Shown: positions 1-11,472 of the stretch, in pieces
How positions within the stretch are numbered: the stretch's first letter is position 1
Layout: the number at the start of each line of letters is the position of its first letter
Assembly: GCA_963693365.1 (NCBI GenBank)
Contig: CAVNZM010000007.1
Coordinates: 2,108,001-2,172,000 of the forward strand
From: Amoebidium appalachense
Taxonomy: Eukaryota; Ichthyosporea
Direction of reading: 5' to 3'
Length of the DNA: 64,000 nucleotides
Program-made: the position numbers and the translations under genes
Notes under the pieces: model-generated
Databases searched by the model: none
What the model saw: only the letters and a program-made list of their open reading frames with translations
What the model was told of the DNA's origin: nothing

Positions 1-449
1 GTCTCGTTTTCTTCGTGAAGAGTTCAATTCCGCCGTTTCCCTTTTCTCCTTTTCCCTCTTTTCCTTTGCTCTTTTCTTGGAACCAAACGTTAACCTGAGG
101 ACCAAATGTGGTGTTTTTTGTTGTGTTTCCTCTCCCTCTTCCCCCTCTTCCTCTTCTTCTTTCCCGTCTTCCCCTTCACTCTCTCCACCAACCTCGCTTG
201 CACGTTCCGACCCCTTATCCACATGCGCATTTTCACTCTCACTATCATTCGAAACCGGTTTTTCATCCACCAATTTCCCGGTTTTTTGTGTTTCCGTAAG
301 CGGAGGTGACGGGGACCCGCTAACAGTTTCCCTCTTCGGCCCGGCAGACATGAGCGGACTCGGGTCAGGTTTCGGTTCGGAGGTTACCGGGTCGTGGGTC
401 GGGAGGCCCGAACCGGGAGTCGACTCTGTGGGTGTGGAGGGAATGCTCC
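1..449 (-). CDS. Acidic and Lys/Arg-rich tail exon of the ARID4-like gene (partial)
   Basis: Begins after acceptor gcatcag with two bases that complete the Gly codon left by exon 1345-1158, so the phase fits. It encodes a Pro/Ser/Thr-rich stretch ([15 protein letters not shown]), an acidic run ([16 protein letters not shown]) and then a basic segment ([14 protein letters not shown]), and stays open to base 1. This composition resembles the disordered C-terminal half of ARID4 proteins. The plus-strand serine-rich frame across the same bases is its shadow. Confidence 0.7.
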
Positions 450-498
450 CTGATGCTTGAAACGCTAAGGAAGAGGGGGAGGAGTGGAGAATGGTAAT

Positions 499-540
<42 letters not shown>

Positions 541-1389
541 GTTGAGGGGAATAGGATGTGGAGAAGGGTGATGGGAGTGGAATGGGTGGTGGTGACGGGT
601 TGTGGGGTTGGGGGGGGGGGGGGGGGGGGGGGGGGGTCGGGGTGTTGAGGGGAATAGGATGTGGAGAAGGGTGATGGGAGTGGAATGGGTGGTGGTGACG
701 GGTTGTGGGGTTTGGGGGGGGGGAGGGGGGGGGGGGGGGGGGGGGTCGAGCATTGTCAGTTGAAAAATCCATCGACAGTTTCTTGGCCCTCAATCAACAG
801 ACAAGCAAACAAACAGAACAATAGAATAAAATGAAATAAATGAGAGGAAATGAAATGAAATGTATCAGAAAGAAACAAGAACCCAGCATAGCCACAGACA
901 CCCACGTAACAGGGCGTACCAGGAGAAACAACAAATTGCAACCACCCCCCCCCCCCCAAAAAGGCCCATCATCCCGCCCACCCCTCCCCACAACCCCTGC
1001 CCCAACTCACTCCTCCCTCCCGCTAAACCCTCCCTTTCCACACTCACCGCAACCACATCATCCCTTCTCCCCCCCCCCCCCCCCCCCCCACCACCTCCCG
1101 CTCCCCCCCCTTCCCTCAATCCCCCCTCCCCATACCCGCATCAACCACCCCACTTACCCGGTTTCTTAGCTGAAGGCCTACTGTTTGTCTTCTTTAGTGA
1201 TCGCGGTGCACCATCTGTTGTTTCATGTTTGTGTGCGGTGGGTGGCGGTGCGGAGGAGTCTTCCAATTGGGTAACAATCATGCCCTTGAGTTCACGCGCC
1301 TGCTCTACACTCACCACCTGTTGCTCCGTGATCCATTCGTCATACCTGTGTGTGTGTACGTGTGTACGTGTGTGTGCGTGTGTGTGAGT

Positions 1390-1423
<34 letters not shown>

Positions 1424-1748
1424 TGTGTGTGTGTGTATTATGTGTGTGTGTGTGTATGTGTGTGCGTGTGTGTGTGCGTTTTGGTCATTTGAGTCGCATT
1501 AAATGGTGGGAAAGAAAGGCAGAAAGGACATACACACATGTTCATGGAAAACATACCTAATGTATGCCGGAGAAGACAAGAAACAAAGAAATCAGTGCAG
1601 AAAAGAACATAAAACAACGAGCTGACATGATACTACTTGAAACAGGCTTGAACCATTGGTAAACCAGGAAATGGAGGGTGGGAGAGAAGGGTAAGTGTTG
1701 GTGTGTGTGTGTGAGTGTGTGTGTGTGAGTGTGTGTTCCGGGGGAAAA

Positions 1749-1787
<39 letters not shown>

Positions 1788-1871
1788 CAATATGCTTTAC
1801 AACATACAGAATACACATTTATGACAGACAACACAATGCTAGCTTGCAAAACACATATAAACAGTATCCAT

Positions 1872-1919
<48 letters not shown>

Positions 1920-2472
1920 GACACGTACTTGCTATCCCAGCCACTGTAGTGCACGAGGTAGTGGGGCACTAGGGGGGCATTGCGGCTCTTGTGCCTGCCT
2001 GCTGGCCGCATCTCCCTCTGGAGAATCTGTGATGTGCGCGTGATATACAATAGTGAGCTGTGAATTTCGGTGGATATACTGTAGCAAGTGGGTGATATAC
2101 GATGTTGAGTTACGAAATTTCATTGCATATACTGTACCGCATTGGTGACATACAGTCGTGAGACTCGAAAATTTGAAAAAAACAGTCGAAGTTCAGTGTA
2201 ACCACGAGGATATACCACTAGAGATGCTCAAAGCTCGATAGACATATAGTTGTAATTGTCATATATTTGGAGAAGGGAACCCAAAAAAGAATGCACTGTT
2301 GTATTTCAACGCATGTAAAAACAAACCATTGTAACTTTTAACCTTGGCCTAGCATCTCTCCACATTTTTGAGCAGATGTCCAACCCGCCACCAGAAAAAA
2401 AACCTACCCCCCCCCCCCCCAGAGCAAAGCAAAGACACCCCAAAGCAACCAAAGCCCAAGCACTTCCGTATT

Positions 2473-2540
<68 letters not shown>

Positions 2541-3186
2541 ACACACACACACTCCCCCGGAACCCACTCCCGTCTCCCGTCTCCCCTCCCTGCATCCCCC
2601 TCGCCCCCCATGCAGCCCAACGCTCGAGGCATATGAAGTATCATATACTATGAACAAAGTATTATCAGTATTACACAACAGCACATCTGATCTACCCAAA
2701 AAAAAAAAACAAAAAAAAAAAGATTTATGTGTAATATCTTCCAGCATCTATTTCCTTACCTGTCCGCAGTAGACCTTCCCATCGTAGTAAGCAATCGCAT
2801 TGACCAAGGCCGCCTGTGCGTACTTGTATCTCCCATCCTCCACCTCCGTCCCAGACACAACCGTACACCCCTCCCCCTCCCCCTCTCCCCCCACCTCCCC
2901 CTTCTCCCCCCCCTGCACGCCCCCCAGCACCATCCCATCCTCCCTTGATTGCCTTCTCTTCCCCATTCCCGCTCCCCCCGTCCCAACCTCCCTCTCTCCG
3001 TCTCTGTTCGCCCACGTTCCTGGGTTTTGGTGCCCTTCGGGTTCACCTCCCTCCCTCCCCCGTGCCCCCTCCGTACGTGTCTGTCTGTGCCTGTGTGCCT
3101 GTGTGTGCTTTGGCTGTTTCTGGTTGGCTGCTTCGTCGTCGTGCAGGTGCGCATGTCTGCTGCCCATGGGCCTCCTGTGTGTGTGT

Positions 3187-3217
<31 letters not shown>

Positions 3218-3358
3218 GGGGGGGAGGGGGGGGGGGGAGGGGGAGGGGGGTGGGTTAGAATGGGGAGGAGGGGGGGGGGGGGGGAGGGAGGGAGGGGAGG
3301 GGCAAATGTGAATGTGCTAATATTTCGTACGTAAAAAAGAGGTAGCAGGAGTGAGCGT

Positions 3359-3432
<74 letters not shown>

Positions 3433-3467
3433 TGTGTAAATGTGAATGTGTGTGTGTGTAAATGTGA

Positions 3468-3515
<48 letters not shown>

Positions 3516-3633
3516 ACGCGAATGTATATATATATCGTCTTTCGCTCTCGCTCTCTCTATCTGTGTGTGTGGTGTGCATGTTTGCCTTAGTGTGTATGTA
3601 TGTGTGTGTGTGTCTGCATCTGTGAGCAAACAG

Positions 3634-3674
<41 letters not shown>

Positions 3675-3742
3675 CGCGCGCGGGCTTCGTTTCGCTTCGC
3701 TTACGTGTGTAAATTTTTATTTTTTATTTTTTTTTTTTTTGT

Positions 3743-3777
<35 letters not shown>

Positions 3778-4019
3778 GATGTCAACCGTACCAGCAAAGG
3801 TCGCAGGTGTGCAGGCAGTAACCCCGAGCCCAAACAGGTCAATGCGTCGTCTACGTGTTGACGGGCACAGAACCCACTGTCCTCTGCACAGGCACGTACA
3901 AACCACTCACACGTGCGCCTAAACTCGTGCACGTTACCGACACGTGATCGATCCCTGCGGGAAAAGCAGGTCGGGGTGTGAGGAGGGAGGGAGGAAGGGC
4001 GTGGGAAAGAAGGGTGTGT

Positions 4020-4089
<70 letters not shown>

Positions 4090-4162
4090 AGGGGAGGAAG
4101 GGCGGAAAATAGAGAGAGTGGGAGGGAGAGAAGGAGGGAGGAGGGGTATGAAGGCAGGGAAG

Positions 4163-4196
<34 letters not shown>

Positions 4197-4401
4197 GGAT
4201 GGATGGTAGGGTGAGGTCCGGGGGGGGGGGGGGGGGGGGGGGGGGGGTCGAATGTATTATACAGTGCGATGTAACCTTAGCGATGGATACGGCAATCTCA
4301 GACGTGATGACACTTTACCACAGTCACATACATGTTGCCTTCCCCCCCCCTCCCCCGCCCCCTTCACGACCATTCACCCAGCACCTCCCGTTGCTGCGTG
4401 G

Positions 4402-4464
<63 letters not shown>

Positions 4465-5749
4465 GGGGAGGGGGAGGGGGTGATGTATGCGTTAGAGGGT
4501 TGGAAATATAGAGGAGACAACAAAGAGCAACAACAAAGCGTCACAAAGGTGGGAAATACAAAATTAAACAATTTAAGCGTGCAGGCAGAAGACACTTGAA
4601 CAAAGCCTATCATCAAGGGGGTTCCTATGCCTCCACAAAAGCATGGGTTTCGACTCTTTAACCTCTCGTGCGTGGTTCCCAACGCATTCTTTGTTTCAAC
4701 AGCAATAGGCGAGTCCACCCGTCTTGGCCAAAGACGAGCAGGGTTGTTCAAGGAGCAGCAATCTAAGAACGTAGAGTCTACAAAATCTGCAATCAGACAG
4801 ACAAAAAAAAAAAAAAAAAAAAAAAAGAAAGCAAGCAGAGAGATAGAGCATAAGCCGGGCTTCTACAAAGCTCCCCGATTCCCTAACCTATAGAGAAGGG
4901 GAGGGAGGGGGGAGGGGGGGGGGGGGGGGGGGGGGGGAGGGGGAAGAGGGGAGGGGGGAGGGGGGGGGGGGGGGGGGGGGGCATGGAGACAGGGAAAACA
5001 GGGGGGGAACTTAACCTGGCAACTATTGCTTTATTAGAGGGTTACCCCACGTAATAAACCAATAGGTTTGACCCATGCCACTGGGGGGCAGTGCACCTGA
5101 CCGGGTGGAACTTTAACGTGTTCGAACGGGTGGGTAAGCCCCTGGCGGCCAGCCAGCATTCACCTCGTGCCCATGGGCTTTAGGAAGCCAAAACGGTAGC
5201 CAAATTGTATCACTACATGTGACACGCCATATGTCGAGACCCATTATGCACGGAGTGTAGTCTATATATGTGTGTGTGTGTATATGATATTGACATCGTG
5301 TGTGAGAGTAAGATTATATTGGTGTGCGAATTCTTCGAATGATGGATTTAAGAACAAATGAATAATGTGTGCCGCGATACATCGATGGATTGTTTCTAAT
5401 GTATGATATGGCTTTATGAATGAGTTTATTGTAGATATATCCCTTAGCTAGTAGTCTAGATATTACGGTAGCTGCGTGAATGGATAAAGCATGCAATGAG
5501 GAGCACTTACGGTGATAGCTACATAGTTGACTAGTTATGATACCATATTTGGGGGGATGCGTTTTTGAAGGGCGGGCAGCATCCCAGCAACCACAACCAC
5601 AAAGATAAAAACACAACAGACGTCTGTGTGCGCGCAAGTGGTGCGGGAGGCATGCAGGGTTTAAAGGGAGAGAGAGAGAGGTAGAGAGGGAGAGAGAAAG
5701 TGTGCGTGTATAGAAGGGAGGAGAGGGGGGGGAGGGGGAGGGGGGGGGG

Positions 5750-5781
<32 letters not shown>

Positions 5782-6021
5782 GCTGTACCAGGTATGGTCG
5801 TCGAGATAAAGCACCTCCACATTCGAATTTGAAACCCTGCGAAGACGACGGTTCCACGCCTCCTGACGCACCTAGAAAGAGTGCACGTTAGAAAAATATA
5901 AAAATATAGTATTATATATTTAGCACCCCTAAGAAACACAATCGTACTTAGAGGACATATATATTAGCTTATCCCCGAAGACAAGATTTCAGAGCCCAAG
6001 AAGGGGGGGGGCGGAAGAAGG

Positions 6022-6082
<61 letters not shown>

Positions 6083-6123
6083 TGGTGGTGGTGGTGGTGG
6101 TGGTGGTGGTGGTGTGTGTGTGT

Positions 6124-6173
<50 letters not shown>

Positions 6174-6367
6174 GGCTTTCTTGTTCACGCGCAGCAAATT
6201 CGGTGCTACCCTGCCGCGTACACTGCACGTAAACATAAAAACATGCACATATACAAACACGTTACACACCGCACAAACAAACACAGTTTCGACCAACATA
6301 CAACGTACGTGTGGACTTACATTTACAAAACCACCACGAAGCAACCAAGACCCATTATCACTGGCAA

Positions 6368-6403
<36 letters not shown>

Positions 6404-6556
6404 AAAAAAAAAAAAAGAAAGAAAGAAAGAAAGAAAAACATTCAACTAAATAACGCACGAACATACACAAGGACACCCACACCACCCCCACACAGCACAT
6501 ATTTCGACCACATCTCTACGTATACAGATTCAGCATATGTGTGTGGACTTGGCAAC

Positions 6557-6619
<63 letters not shown>

Positions 6620-7199
6620 AAAAAAACACTTATCCAAATAACTCACAGTAAATTTTACAAGAACACCCCCCCCCCTCCCCACACAGCACACAGAACCTAC
6701 CACTGCCAGACGAGGACTCGTGTCACTCCCTGCACTCACAGAGACCACTTTCCAGTCGGGTTGAACAGTCTCAGTTCTGCATCAACACTCAAGTTAATAA
6801 ATTCGCACACGGGAAAAAAAAAAAGAAGAAACAAGAAAAATAGAAAGAAAGAAACAAAGAAAAGGAAAGAAGGGGAAAAGAAAAAACGGGAAAGGAGAGG
6901 AGGCACACACCTAGTTCAGATCACACACACACACACACACACATAATAATATTAAAAATAATAATAATAAGAAAAGAAAAAAAAGAAAAAAGAAAAAAGA
7001 AAATAAAGAAAGATAGAAAAGGAAAGAGGGAAAAGAAGAAAATAGGAGAGGAGGGAAGACACAATCCTAGTTTAGGACACACACAAATAATGCGTGCTAC
7101 ATAAACACCTCACACCCGTTTCCTCCATGTCCTGGTGTTCTGCTTGTATGTGCATGTGTGGGTGCCTATGAATGCCTGTGTGTGCCTGTGTGGGTGTGA

Positions 7200-7251
<52 letters not shown>

Positions 7252-7543
7252 CTCTCTCTCTCTCTCTCTCTCTCGGTTCTTCCCCCCCCCCCCCCCCCCC
7301 CCCCCCTCTCCCCCCCCCCTCCCCCCGCTCCACCCCCTCGCTCTCCCTCCCCGTGTGTGTTTGTGTGCGTGTGCGTGCACGTGTGTGTCGATAATCACGT
7401 GCATGTGTGTTATCGCCTAAGTCTGGGTGTGCACATCATCCCACAGATCAGTCCACCACCGGCATGCGCATAATGAACCACGATACATTGATTGGTAGAC
7501 AATAAACACAACAAACACCAAACAAATCCACACCCGTTACCCC

Positions 7544-7574
<31 letters not shown>

Positions 7575-7684
7575 AAAACAAAAAAACAAAAAAAAAAAAC
7601 ACACCCACCCAGTCCCAAAGGCATTTAGACACTCAAGGGAGCCCCAACCACCGACACATCTACCCCATGTGAAAAATCCTTAAC

Positions 7685-7715
<31 letters not shown>

Positions 7716-8281
7716 AATCATACAAACATGTAAGATGATCCCCCCCCCCCCCCCCCCCCCCCCCCTCCACCAAGCACACACAAACACCAACCCACCCACA
7801 CACACCCCCTCACCCCCCAACCACACCCACACCCATATCCACCCCCCCCCCCCCCCAACACACACACCCCACCTCACCTGCCTGTCTACCCCCCCCCCCC
7901 CCCCCCCCCCCAAACCCCTCCCCCCCCCCCCCCCCCCCCCCCCATCTTGCATTAACCAACCACCACCCACCCACCCACCTCTCCTGCCCTTCCAACTGTT
8001 CCCCTCCTGTTTCTTCCTCCAATTCCTTATCCCGATTATTTTCGGACTTCAGACGGATACCAGCCCTGCGCATCTGCACGACATCTCCATCGTCAAATTC
8101 TGCAATCAGACACAATCGGTGAGATTTTGCTCTAATCCCATTCAAAAAACATAACCCCCCTCCCCCCCCCCCATTCAACAAAGGACCCCCCCTTAATCCC
8201 CCCCCCCCTCCCCCCCCCCCCCCTTTTACCCCCAGTCACCTAAACCCACAGATCATGCCGAACAAGGCGCCCATTCCTCGC

Positions 8282-8312
<31 letters not shown>

Positions 8313-8691
8313 GCCCCTCATCCTCTCCCCTCCCCCCATATGCCCACCCTACCTGCCCCTGCCTTCCCAACTCCCCAACCCCCCTCCCTTCACTCCCCCA
8401 TCCATCCCCATCTTCCCCCGCCCCCGCCCTCTCCCCCTCCCCCCACCCTTCCCCACACCCATCCATCCACCCACCCACCCAGCCACCCACCCACCCTTCC
8501 CCCCTCCCTTCCCCTCCCCCAACACACACACACGTACACATACACGCACCCACAGTGTAGAGACTAGTGTCAATGATCTGGCGCACACTGGCTGGCCGAT
8601 ACAAATTTCCATCTGTCTGCTGCGGTAAAATCCCCCCATCCGAATTTGCCTCCCCTAATTGACTGTTTTCTGCTGTGATGCAGTACGCCTG

Positions 8692-8750
<59 letters not shown>

Positions 8751-9328
8751 GGGGGGGGGGGGAGGGGGGGGGGGGGGAGAGGGAGAGAGGGGACGGGAAG
8801 GTTAAATGTGTACATACGAAGGTCGGAAATAGGGAAGGGTACGTGTTGTCTGTGTGTGTGGGGGGGGGGGGGGGAGAGAGGGGGAGGGGGGGAGGGGGGA
8901 GGGGGGCTTGAGCGGGTATTGTGTATCTGTGCATGTGTAAAGAGCTGTGTGTGTGTCTGTGTATATGCATGTGTGTGCGCGTGTGGGAGTGTGTGAAAAC
9001 GTCCACGGGCAAAAGAAGGCTTATCCAAACAATGCAACGAAAAACGATCCCCCCCCCCCCCTCCCCCCCCCCAAAAAAAGGGGGGGGGGAGGGGGACGGA
9101 GAAAAAATGACCCTTCGCACATTGGTAACAAATCCTGCAGGTTTTTTTTTACACACACAAATTTATCTTACAGATATACATTCCCCTCCCACCACCATCA
9201 TTCATCCTCCCCTCCCGTCCCCCATCTACATCTGCCATACATCCTCCCCTCCCCCCCCCCCCCCCCCCCCACCTCTCAACACCAAACCCATAAAAACCTG
9301 TATGAGCCTCCCCCCCCCCCTTTTACTC

Positions 9329-9411
<83 letters not shown>

Positions 9412-9687
9412 ATTTTACAGATATACATTCCCCTCCCACCACTATCATTCATCCTCCCCTCCCGCCCCCCATCTACATCTGCCATACATCCTCCCCCCCT
9501 CCCCCCACCTCTCAACACACACACACGCACACACACACACACACACACAAATAAACGCACACACACACACGCACACACAACACATCCACCGTTGACCCCC
9601 CCTCCCCCCCCCCCCCCCACACACACACACCCCGCGGGCCTCACCTCCCTTCCTCCCCCCCCCCCCCAAAAAAAACCAAACCCAAGG

Positions 9688-9721
<34 letters not shown>

Positions 9722-9968
9722 GTACAGGCTTTCCAATCGCAATCTTTCCTCTAATCTGCTCCGGATCAAGAACAGCCAATCCCAGCTGCCGATCGTCAAA
9801 CACAACCTTCACCTTAAAAGACGTTTCTGCCTTAAGGATTGTGGCCGCACAGAATGCACCCTTAAACCGCGCAATCACCTGCGATGGGGAACGGGGGTAG
9901 GCCGGTGGGTAAGAACGTTGGTGTGTGCCGTTTGTGGGGGTGGAGTGGGGGTGGGTGGGTGTGTGTGT

Positions 9969-10003
<35 letters not shown>

Positions 10004-10091
10004 GGGGGGAGGGGGAGGGGGGACATGTCGGCATGGGGGTACAGGACGGGGCACAAGTACTTGCTCTTGTGTGCAACATAGTGAAGGGTGG

Positions 10092-10124
<33 letters not shown>

Positions 10125-10230
10125 GGGGGGGGGAGGGGGGGGGGGGGGGGGATTGCATTGCAGAGTACTAAGTATAGCTTCACGACGGACAGCACATACA
10201 TTGTGCTTTCCAATACTTGACAATGTATCA

Positions 10231-10261
<31 letters not shown>

Positions 10262-11472
10262 GGGGGGGGGGGTAGAAAGAGGGGGAGTTGGGGAGTTGGG
10301 GAGGGGGGGGAATCCGCATGGCATCCATCATAGAACATGCAGAGGCAGGCAATTAAACGGGGTGCGAAAACAAGGTTTGGGATGCAGAATGAATAGCAAA
10401 ACAAACCACGACGACACAAAACGGTGAGCACGTTACAGCACAGAGAATGGCTAAAACAGGGAGAACACAGAGGGAAAGCCGGGGGCCGGGGGGGGGGGGG
10501 GGAGGCGGGGGGCTTAGACGAGGCCCCCCCCCCCCCCCCAGCACCCCAAAAAAAACTCCCAACACAGGAATTGACAATACAAACCGGTGGTGGAGGAGGG
10601 GAGAAAAACAAAGGGGGAGGGAGGGGAGGGGGAGGGGGGGAGAGGGGGGGAGGAAGAGGGAAAGGCTAGGACAAGGTGGGGAGAGGGGGGGGGGGGGGGG
10701 GGGGGGGATAAGAGGCGCGAAAGAACTGCATGTGTGGATGTTTCTACATGGGCGTACAGAAAGTGCGAGTTAGGTAAGTAAAGAAAAAACCTTGCCCTCA
10801 CGTCTCCCCGCACACAAGGAAAGAGACCTAGGAGCACAGGACCGTATAAGTGAAATGCCTCAACCTGTTTTCGGGAGGGCTGGAAAGGACCACTGTTTCA
10901 AAAACGAGGGGATTTTTCTAGACGTGTGTGTGTACGCATACGTGTGAGCGTGCCTGTTTACAGTTGCAAGCTGTTAAACGTGGTGAAAAATGATAGCATG
11001 TTTGCACAAGCGACTTTCATATGTGCCCCAACAACAGGGGAAATGTGACAAAAAGATTCGCAGCACAACAGAACGCACCTCAGTCCCGGGCTTTAGAGTT
11101 GGGCTGTCACCCAGCTCCACATCACCCATATCCCTCACTGTGACCTGTAGGCACAACACCCGGAAACGTAAATTTTCTATGCTTTCCTCCAAAAAGTAAC
11201 TTGTTTACAACAAAAAGGCTCGTTCAACAGCAGAACATCCCTTTGCAGAGCAGATTCAAACCACACCTCAAAATAACCAACAGGCCGTGGCTCTGTGTCT
11301 GCCTGCTGTGTGTACGAGCCAACTCAAACTTTGTCGAGTGTATATACACCTCTGTATTCGGTACGAGTGCAGAAGACAGTGAGAGGCAAACAGGGAGAGA
11401 ACAGGCAAAAAATACAGAAAAAGTTACCTTAAAAGACCTGCCTGTGACCCTGGTGAAACCAGCACAGGGCAT
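1..11472 (-). CDS. ARID4/RBBP1-like chromatin protein gene, 3' end cut by window edge
   Basis: Multi-exon minus-strand gene rebuilt from splice sites and phase. Better exons: 11472-11428, 11144-11079, 9878-9720, 8672-8550, 8099-7979, 5871-5789, about 3174-2760, 2017-1929, 1345-1158, 449-1. Weaker exons: 7139-7109 and 3883-3792. The first exons read [12 protein letters not shown] then [14 protein letters not shown], which resembles the N-terminal Tudor region of animal ARID4A/B, and then YTV-EFDDGD, the second Tudor-like repeat. Later exons give a chromo-barrel ([16 protein letters not shown]) and a charged tail. In animals ARID4 recruits Sin3-HDAC complexes and reads histone methylation in the nucleus; that role is inferred here. 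No clear ARID domain was found; it may lie in missed exons between 7.9 and 3.2 kb. The start ATG at 11472 is the first in-frame ATG of exon 1 and is tentative. Confidence 0.72.
540..760 (+). repeat. Duplicated 73-bp minisatellite unit between G tracts
   Basis: A unit starting TGTTGAGGGGAATAGGATGT occurs at 540-612 and again at 643-714, each followed by a long G tract. It lies inside the intron between exons 1345-1158 and 449-1. Confidence 0.85.
1158..3174 (-). CDS. Chromo-barrel exons of the ARID4-like gene
   Basis: Three exons. About 3174-2760 starts right after a (CA)n-CAG acceptor, carries a long low-complexity charged linker, then [17 protein letters not shown] and [10 protein letters not shown] before gtaagg; its 5' end is uncertain. 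2017-1929 reads [13 protein letters not shown] and stops in phase 2. 1345-1158 completes the Lys codon and reads [14 protein letters not shown], then a Lys/Pro/Ser-rich stretch, with donor gtaagtg. LVHYSGW followed by YDEWI is the hallmark of the chromo-barrel of MRG15, MYST acetyltransferases and ARID4, which binds methylated histone tails. The exon junction falls inside the aromatic-cage region. Phases agree at both introns. Confidence 0.8.
1787..1873 (-). repeat. SINE-like dispersed repeat, partial copy 1
   Basis: Shares the GACAACACAATGC core and flanking words with copies near 10.15, 28.0, 30.1 and 30.9 kb. It sits directly after a (GT)n plus G-tract on the plus strand, which is a poly(C)-(CA)n tail on the minus strand, and ends at a second G tract. 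Confidence 0.55.
3360..3670 (+). repeat. (GT)n microsatellite cluster with flanking G tracts
   Basis: Near-continuous (TG)n with small interruptions (TGTAAATG, a CGCGCG patch), preceded at 3200-3300 by interrupted G tracts. Intronic to the ARID4-like gene. The long Thr-His or Val-Cys frames read from it are not genes. Confidence 0.95.
4019..4248 (+). repeat. Series of long G tracts
   Basis: (GT)n followed by G tracts of tens of bases at about 4034-4088, 4165-4195 and 4220-4247, separated by purine-rich sequence. Intronic. Confidence 0.95.
4249..4330 (-). repeat. SINE-like dispersed repeat, diverged copy 2
   Basis: Begins TCGAATGTATTATACAGTGC after a G tract, resembling the GAATGCATYATARAGTRCG start of the copies at 26.5 and 28.0 kb; similarity fades after about 40 bases. 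Confidence 0.4.
4482..4770 (-). repeat. SINE-like dispersed repeat, fullest copy 3
   Basis: On the plus strand (GT)n plus a G tract leads into ATGTATGCGTTAGAGGG and continues for about 290 bases. It includes AAGACACTTGAACAAAGCC, GGTTCCTATGCC and a terminal CGTCTTGGCCAAAGACGAGC. A second copy lies at 18455-18617 and the terminal part recurs at 28.2 kb. In minus orientation the element ends in poly(C)-(CA)n. Near its 5' part it has TGGCCAAGACGG and GAGTCGAAACCC, which resemble RNA polymerase III A and B boxes. Identification as a SINE is an inference. Confidence 0.6.
5020..5570. other. Unique A+T-richer stretch inside the ARID4-like gene region
   Basis: No long homopolymer. Contains a short (GT)n at 5270-5282 and an open minus frame of about 50 residues without codon support. 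No splice sites fit the gene around it. Read as plain intron, perhaps an old insertion. Confidence 0.4.
5789..5871 (-). CDS. Internal exon of the ARID4-like gene
   Basis: Between a good acceptor (ctttctag/gtgcgt) and donor (cctg/gtacag) this exon reads [12 protein letters not shown] and then [10 protein letters not shown] in phase 0, leaving phase 2. It may be part of the PWWP/Tudor-like middle region of ARID4 proteins, which ends in a similar stretch before a Tyr-Ser motif. A 31-base candidate exon at 7139-7109 (acceptor agcag/aac, donor gag/gtgttt) would connect it to exon 8099-7979 with correct phases on both sides. The downstream candidate 3883-3792 (acceptor gtgcag, or gacag at 3877, donor gtacgg) keeps an open frame only with the second acceptor. 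Both candidates are weak. Confidence 0.5.
6020..6172 (+). repeat. Compound (GT)n (GGT)n (GT)n G-tract microsatellite
   Basis: Order is (TG)n, about a dozen GGT triplets, (TG)n, then a 35-base G tract. The same order reappears at 29980-30086, suggesting a shared origin. Confidence 0.95.
6368..7080 (+). repeat. C-tract/A-tract compounds and A/G-rich simple sequence
   Basis: C tracts followed at once by A tracts at 6370-6414 and 6560-6626, then GAAA-rich and AATAAT-rich sequence to about 7080. One possible 30-base exon at 6729-6700 was considered but its phase does not fit the gene model. Otherwise nothing coding is seen. Confidence 0.8.
7200..7960 (+). repeat. (CA)n, (CT)n and C-tract cluster
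   Basis: (CA)n 7205-7248, (CT)n 7249-7275, C tracts at 7281, 7540, 7740, 7842, 7890 and 7920. Intron of the ARID4-like gene just downstream of exon 8099-7979. Confidence 0.95.
7979..11472 (-). CDS. Tudor-like N-terminal exons of the ARID4-like gene
   Basis: Five exons. 11472-11428 encodes [15 protein letters not shown] (donor AAG/gtaact). 11144-11079 follows in phase 0 (acceptor tacag, donor GAG/gtgcgt). 9878-9720 encodes [14 protein letters not shown] and FKVKVVFDD, close to the ARID4 motif for a Tudor barrel. 8672-8550 ends SLYTV in phase 1 and joins 8099-7979, starting E-FDDGD, whose Glu codon is split across the intron. The 9878-9720 exon ends directly in a (GT)n array, so its donor register is ambiguous. 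The next exon needs phase 1, which fits a donor four bases further into the array. Exon 8099-7979 ends in an acidic run ([11 protein letters not shown]). Match to the family is by remembered motif, not by a search. Confidence 0.72.
8697..8905 (+). repeat. (GT)n with interrupted G tracts
   Basis: (GT)n 8698-8747 followed by G/A-rich tracts. Immediately upstream, in gene sense, of exon 8672-8550. Confidence 0.95.
9236..9720 (+). repeat. (CA)n cluster with a duplicated 90-bp unit
   Basis: The segment ACAGATATACATTCCCCTCC at 9171 recurs at 9417, each followed by the same C-rich sequence and CATCTGCCATACATCC. The copies flank a (CA)n of about 80 bases (9332-9409). The last (CA)n, ending 9719, forms the donor side of exon 9878-9720. 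Confidence 0.9.
10152..10220 (-). repeat. SINE-like dispersed repeat, partial copy 4
   Basis: GATTGCATTGCAGAGTACTAAG after (GT)n and G tracts; matches the 30.1 kb copy (GTGTTGCAGAGTGTGAAGTA) and contains ACGACGGACARCAC. Confidence 0.55.

Noticed and set aside
5314-5515. Minus frame [18 protein letters not shown] as a gene fragment
   Set aside because: A+T-rich sequence with no donor, no start and no recognisable family; likely chance.
6700-6729. Thirty-base candidate exon of the ARID4-like gene
   Set aside because: Splice sites look fair, but the preceding exon leaves phase 2 and this reading meets a stop in that phase.
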